A DNA stretch of 64,000 bases from contig JADFUC010002194.1 in NCBI GenBank assembly GCA_019722365.1, forward strand, positions 62,001 to 126,000, written 5' to 3'. Below the pieces are notes generated by a model, which saw nothing but the letters and a program-made list of their open reading frames with translations, was not told the DNA's origin and ran no database searches. How positions within the stretch are numbered: the first letter of the stretch is position 1; every line of letters starts with the position of its first letter. A program made the translations under genes and the position numbers. Origin of the DNA: Lithospermum erythrorhizon. Taxonomy: Eukaryota > Streptophyta > Magnoliopsida > Boraginales > Boraginaceae. This document shows, piece by piece, positions 59,301 through 64,000 of this stretch.

Positions 59301-62300
59301 ATCTGAGGAGAATCAGATTAGGAAGTCGTGTATTGAAATGGCTCCAGTATTCATATACCAATTCATATCAGATTGGGGAAGCAGGCCTGCATGAACCGAA
59401 ATAATTGGTTCAGAAGGTTTGAGTATACTTTAAATGACTGACGACAGTTTGGAGACAATATCTTCAATAATGTGCATGTAGGCCAATCTTTAAATATAAT
59501 ATTTTACAGAAACACACAGGACAGGTAGAATTCAAGAAAGATTTGGCATCAGCCACTTTAATGATTGGAGAGGTGAGTAGTAGACTTGGGACAGAAAAAA
59601 TGGCAGGCTTTACATGACTTTGTCACTGGTAGTGGAGGAGAAAATGTCGACTTAGGTTAGGATATTGCAGGTCGATTCTGGTATGAGGTATTATTATTTT
59701 GTAAATGTTTTACAAACAGTATGTAGCTTATATATATAAGGATGAACCAGAGAATCTGACAGCATCTTGATGAGTTGTACTTCTGTAGTGAATAAATGAG
59801 GGGTCTGAAAGGGGTTTAAGCAGTAATGCTTAGAACTTTTCACTTTTCATGGGGATAATAAAAGTTTGAACGTTTTTATGTATAAGTTTTTGGGGTTTTT
59901 GGAATATATAAGGTTTTAATGACATAGTGATGCTTTCCATTTAGTTGATTCTCTTGCTATGGAAAATTTGATTTTTTGTTATTCTCAAGGGTTACGGGGC
60001 ACAGTCTTCAGAAGAGAAGCAAAGGCTATCCAAATTGATGAGAAACCTCAATTTAGGTGGTGAAATTGGCACAGAGCCATATACACCATCTGATCAAATT
60101 CAGTGACTGCACCACATCAAGATGGTTTTATTCTCCAGAATTTAGGGGGATTTAGTTCTTAGTCACATACTATTGAGATGAAATTCTACTTTTTCTCGGG
60201 AAGAATTCAATGCGAGGATTGATCACCGTCAGAAACTGGTTCAAATGATCAATAAATCTCCGTTTCAGATGGCCTGAAGTCTTTTTAATGAATCTTACTC
60301 TGGTTTTACTTTTCCAGAACCAATTTCAGGCATCAGCTTCATTATAAGCACAATGACTCGCGCATTCGTAGTGTGAGTTGGCTAATTCAGAGGCGCACTT
60401 ACAGTGCGAGATCACGACTTAACGACTGTGTGTTACAAAGCGACAAAGAAACTAGTGCAAGGGAGAATAATGTGGCTAAGATTAAAGTTGTGGTATGTTG
60501 CCCATTCAATATATTCTTGCAGAATAACTTGCCCCCATGTTATCTACTACTTTGAGGTTTTCCTTTAACGACTTTGCTGCCTATTCAAAGGAATGGGGAG
60601 TAGTTCCTATAATTAAAGATTTGTTTGTGGCTTGTTCCTCTGTTTTCCAGGAGTGTTTGCTTTTAAATTACCTGACATCAATGAGTGTTTGAGAGGGCTT
60701 GGCCAGTATTTCAGTTTAGTCTGATTCAGTCTGTGTGGATTAAATCTTTGCAGGCATTGTACAATATACTCAAATGATTCTGACCTATGGACTTTAGGAA
60801 GATCTTAGGCCTTTATTTATATTTTCTGTATAAGGTCTAGCTTTGATTGTCATTTTTATAATATTATTGGACCTATTCCTTTTGCGAAGAAGTAGTTATC
60901 GCAGTAACTGTTATAATAATTCAGCATTCTAAGAATAGATGTGGTATCTCTGTTGGGCATTTATAAATAATAGTTGATTCACCTTTTGAACCCATCTACT
61001 TTAAATTATTTTGATTACATTATTTTTGTTTTATTAATACAAATTTAAGATCATTTCATGCATGTGGATACTTTTTGATATAACTTAGGGTTGAAAACTA
61101 AAGAAAAGGAGTATTAGAAGAGACATTGTGACTATTTTGGGGGAAGCGGCTTTGTTAACAGTTCATGAACCAAAGGCTGAAGGTCTGGCCAAAATTAGAA
61201 ATGTTTTCATGATGCTGGTTCTGAGAATGAATATTAAAATTGATGTTATGTGTGGTTGGTGGTTAAACTTGCAGATTCTGTTTTGATGCTGTTTTGGTGT
61301 GCCTTTTTAGATTCATTTTTTTTTAGACCCTGATGTGAAAAATATTTAAGAATATATGTAAAACAGATTCCCTCCCTTTTGGGATAGATTTTAAATCCCT
61401 TTTATTTTATATATTTTTCTGGCATGCACAACATATTTTGTTTCTCATGTTTATATCTGATTTAAAACTTTGGATCAATAGTATGACTAATGACATTAAT
61501 ACCGTCTTTGGCATTGCAAGCTTCATGTTTTCTTCCTTGATTGAAACAGGTGGTCTCTCTGTTCCTATTAATGGTAGGCTTTATACTTGAATTCATTACA
61601 CCATAACTCAATTCTAATGCTAAGTTTTGTCAAATTTATAGATTGCCGTATTTTTGCTTAAATGACCTCTCTCAATATTCCTTAGGGGTTGCCTTTTATA
61701 GCAATACTCATTTCTTCCATTTCTAATTCCTGTTTTAATCACGGGGTAAAACACACAGCTGGTACTCTTAGGCAATGAGGAATTCTGCATCGTAGTCTAA
61801 TAAATGAAGAGTTCAGATTAGACAACTTCTTTAAATTCATGACAGCTCTTTGATCTCTATAAACAAAGTGCATACAGTCCTGTTCTTAATACTGATTCTG
61901 CACACAGTTTTCCATGTTCCTTGTTTCATCTCTCATGTTCAGGTTTGTTTTGCATTTGATTTGCTTTGGCCATGTAAACTCTTTGCTTAAATACTGTTGC
62001 TTTTTACGGACATTTGGTTCTTATTTTAATAGCTGCTTCAACATGTTAGAATAGTTGAAGGTTCAGCACGATGTTTGTTGTGAGGTGAACCTATACTTCT
62101 ATGATCAACTTTTCTTGGGATATGATTTTTTATAAAATTTCTTCAGAACAGGTTTGTGCTAGAATAACAATCAGGAAACTTTTTATGCTCTCGAGAAATG
62201 AGAGCAAACGAGGATTTAATTAATTTGAGAGTTTGGTTTCAGATATTTATTAAAAATTTCTTTGGAGGAAATTTCACTGCAAGAGTGATACTGGATCTAC

Positions 62301-64000
62301 AGGACACAATGAAAGAGGATCTTCTTAGGTGCATGCCTTACTACAACTGGTGAGGCTGTGTGGTAAAATTCTAAATAATGGTGAGGCTGGGTCTGAAAAT
62401 GGAAGTTGAAATCTCCTTTTCATTAGTCTTGCTAGCAGTGAGAGGAGCTGATACAACTGATATTGCGACAGACGAGGTGTTCAATCAATTCAAAGTTTGT
62501 ATTGTTTGTAGATGACCCAGCATATTGATTCGAACTTTCTAGAGTTAAGTTCAAGCATCATTAAATATTGATCTTTTTTGAAGCTTTTCAGGTATTTTTT
62601 CTCAAAGCCTTTTCATTGGGATTGGTGCAAAATTAACAAAAGCCATGCGGCCTCAGGGAGTCATGTGCTTTGAATATTGTAAACTTCATGTTTAACTTTC
62701 TAGAGGAACTTAATTATTTCAGTTCTAGAGATTCATTTGTGACTCAAGCACATTGTGATCTCATTTCTCCCAAGTTATAATGTGAACATGCTCGCTTTAC
62801 TTTGGGCTCATGCTGACTTGGTATATATGTTTAGTATACTGAACAGCAAATCCTCTGTTGTCATGTAAGTTTGGATGACTCAGCTATTAATGAAGATCGT
62901 TCAAATAGACAGTGAAAGTCTTCAAAGGTGTTGAAATTAGAAAAGAGCAGGTTGCAGTTTGTTGCCACCAATATTCAAGGAGGAGTTTTGTACACTTTAC
63001 TAGGCCATTACATGTTTCATCTGATGCTGGCGATGAAACCATGGGCAACTAGTTGCGGAGAAGATACTTACAAAAGATCATGAGGCTTAAATCTAATCTT
63101 TAGAAATCCTGATGATTATCTAACTTCTAGGCACATGAGATGCTCGGCAAATTCAGCTTTGGGTGATTAAAGAAACAGGGGAGGCTTGAAGGGAAAAGCA
63201 GATTAATGTTGGGTTCAGCAGACAAGAGGCCTCTTCAACATCCCATCAGTTTTCTATTGCAGAACAGAGGGTTCAGAAGGTCTCCTCACGCACTTTGGAA
63301 AATCTGAAACCTGGTTTTGTCAGTACAATAACAAACAGCCAGTGGCAGTAGTACTAGTATTAACCACTATAAACAAAAGGCGGACAGAATGGCCTGCTTA
63401 CAGGGTCATGTTGAAATATCTTAGAGGTGTCTGTAAATAAGCATGAGCCAACAGATACAATATATTGATATATTTTATTACTGATCAGAAGGAAAAAGCA
63501 TTAATTGAGGCCATGAAGCAGATAATCTGAAGTCATTTAAACTAGTGAAGTTACTTTTAATAGACTTCTTCTCATGAGATATTTGATGTTTTTCATTGTT
63601 CCATGTTGTCCATACCCTAGATGTTGGTGATGTTCTGTCTAACCAAGTTTCAGAGGTTTTCTATATTCCTTTGAGTTAAATAAGACATTTTTTGGTTTGA
63701 ATATTAAATCTTTCAATGATGTTTCTGACTGATAAAGCAAACAGAGTCTGGTTGTATAAATCTAAATACATGGGGTTCAGCAACAACGAGATGTTTTAAC
63801 TAGAAGAAGAGGAATTCTATAAGCTGATTCCCTCATTTGGTGCGGTTTCCTGTTTTAGTCATGCCTTGTTCTGGCCATATACTATATATATATTTGAAAT
63901 ATAGAATAAATATTCTTGCTAGGTAGAGGGGAACCAAAATGTTTATGTCATGATAGATGAAAATAAAACTGTTTAGAATCTAAAAATGCTCAAGTGGGGC
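59301..64000. other. T-rich noncoding DNA, nothing recognised
   Basis: Long T-rich stretches with scattered TTTGCAG- and GTAAG-like strings resemble intron sequence, but no conserved exon could be read. MLKYLRGVCK at about 63412-63440 faintly recalls copia RNase H (ILKYLRGT) and may be chance or a very old relic. A short poly-T tract lies at 61315-61325. Confidence 0.4.

Noticed and set aside
1..64000. CRISPR arrays, bacterial operons, tRNA genes or organellar insertions
   Set aside because: The tandem repeats seen are minisatellites without spacers of constant size; no tRNA cloverleaf or plastid/mitochondrial gene was recognised on reading both strands.

Overview
This window is nuclear DNA of a flowering plant, most likely a eudicot. 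The evidence is three plant-type protein genes with introns and plant UTR character, strongly AT-rich spacers, and nested plant LTR retrotransposons, a CACTA transposon and a Cassandra-like TRIM element. No bacterial, organellar, CRISPR or viral-genome organisation is visible. Family names come from recognised protein and DNA motifs, because no database search could be run.

Genes. (1) At 248-2880 (+) is a two-exon phytocyanin of the lamin-like/early-nodulin-like type with a 2.1 kb intron. Its 3' splice site has no AG, and an 8-bp copy of the end of exon 1 sits where the acceptor should be. (2) At 26775-27878 (+) is an intact single-exon 367-codon gene of an OCTOPUS/DUF740-like type. (3) At 28590-29791 (-) is a complete three-exon gene for a 99-residue HIG1-domain (hypoxia-responsive, respiratory supercomplex factor) mitochondrial protein. 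Genes 2 and 3 converge tail to tail and form the only clear gene island.

Repeats, left block (4.4-25.8 kb). A decayed minus-strand copia element lies at 4.4-7.0 kb. It is followed by what I read as a minus-strand copia element bounded by LTRs at 7453-8248 and 25019-25832. Its degraded gag-pol is at 10.0-14.0 kb, and its leader is split by a 9.1 kb gypsy-like element (15095-24176). That gypsy-like element has about 2.5-3 kb LTRs and an interior with no coding ORF.

Repeats, middle (30.7-37.2 kb). A CACTA element with a TTA target duplication is followed by about 1 kb of TTA/ATT repeat, a gypsy-LTR-like stretch with a Cassandra-like TRIM (5S-rRNA-like LTRs) inside it, and the first half of a minisatellite of about 70 bp.

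Repeats, right block (37.2-53.7 kb). A plus-strand copia element has split that minisatellite array. The element contains a tandem triplication of an integrase-linker segment of about 604 bp. Its reverse transcriptase is cut by a minus-strand copia LTR, which is itself cut by a second copy of the gypsy-like element. A palindromic duplication of its RNase H end lies at 51782-52042. From 54.3 to 64.0 kb I recognise no gene; one stretch at about 57.0-59.3 kb has marked G-over-C strand skew.

I found no new enzyme or defence system. The most unusual things are the phytocyanin splice-site lesion, the integrase triplication, the palindromic RNase H end, and the large gypsy-like family without coding capacity.
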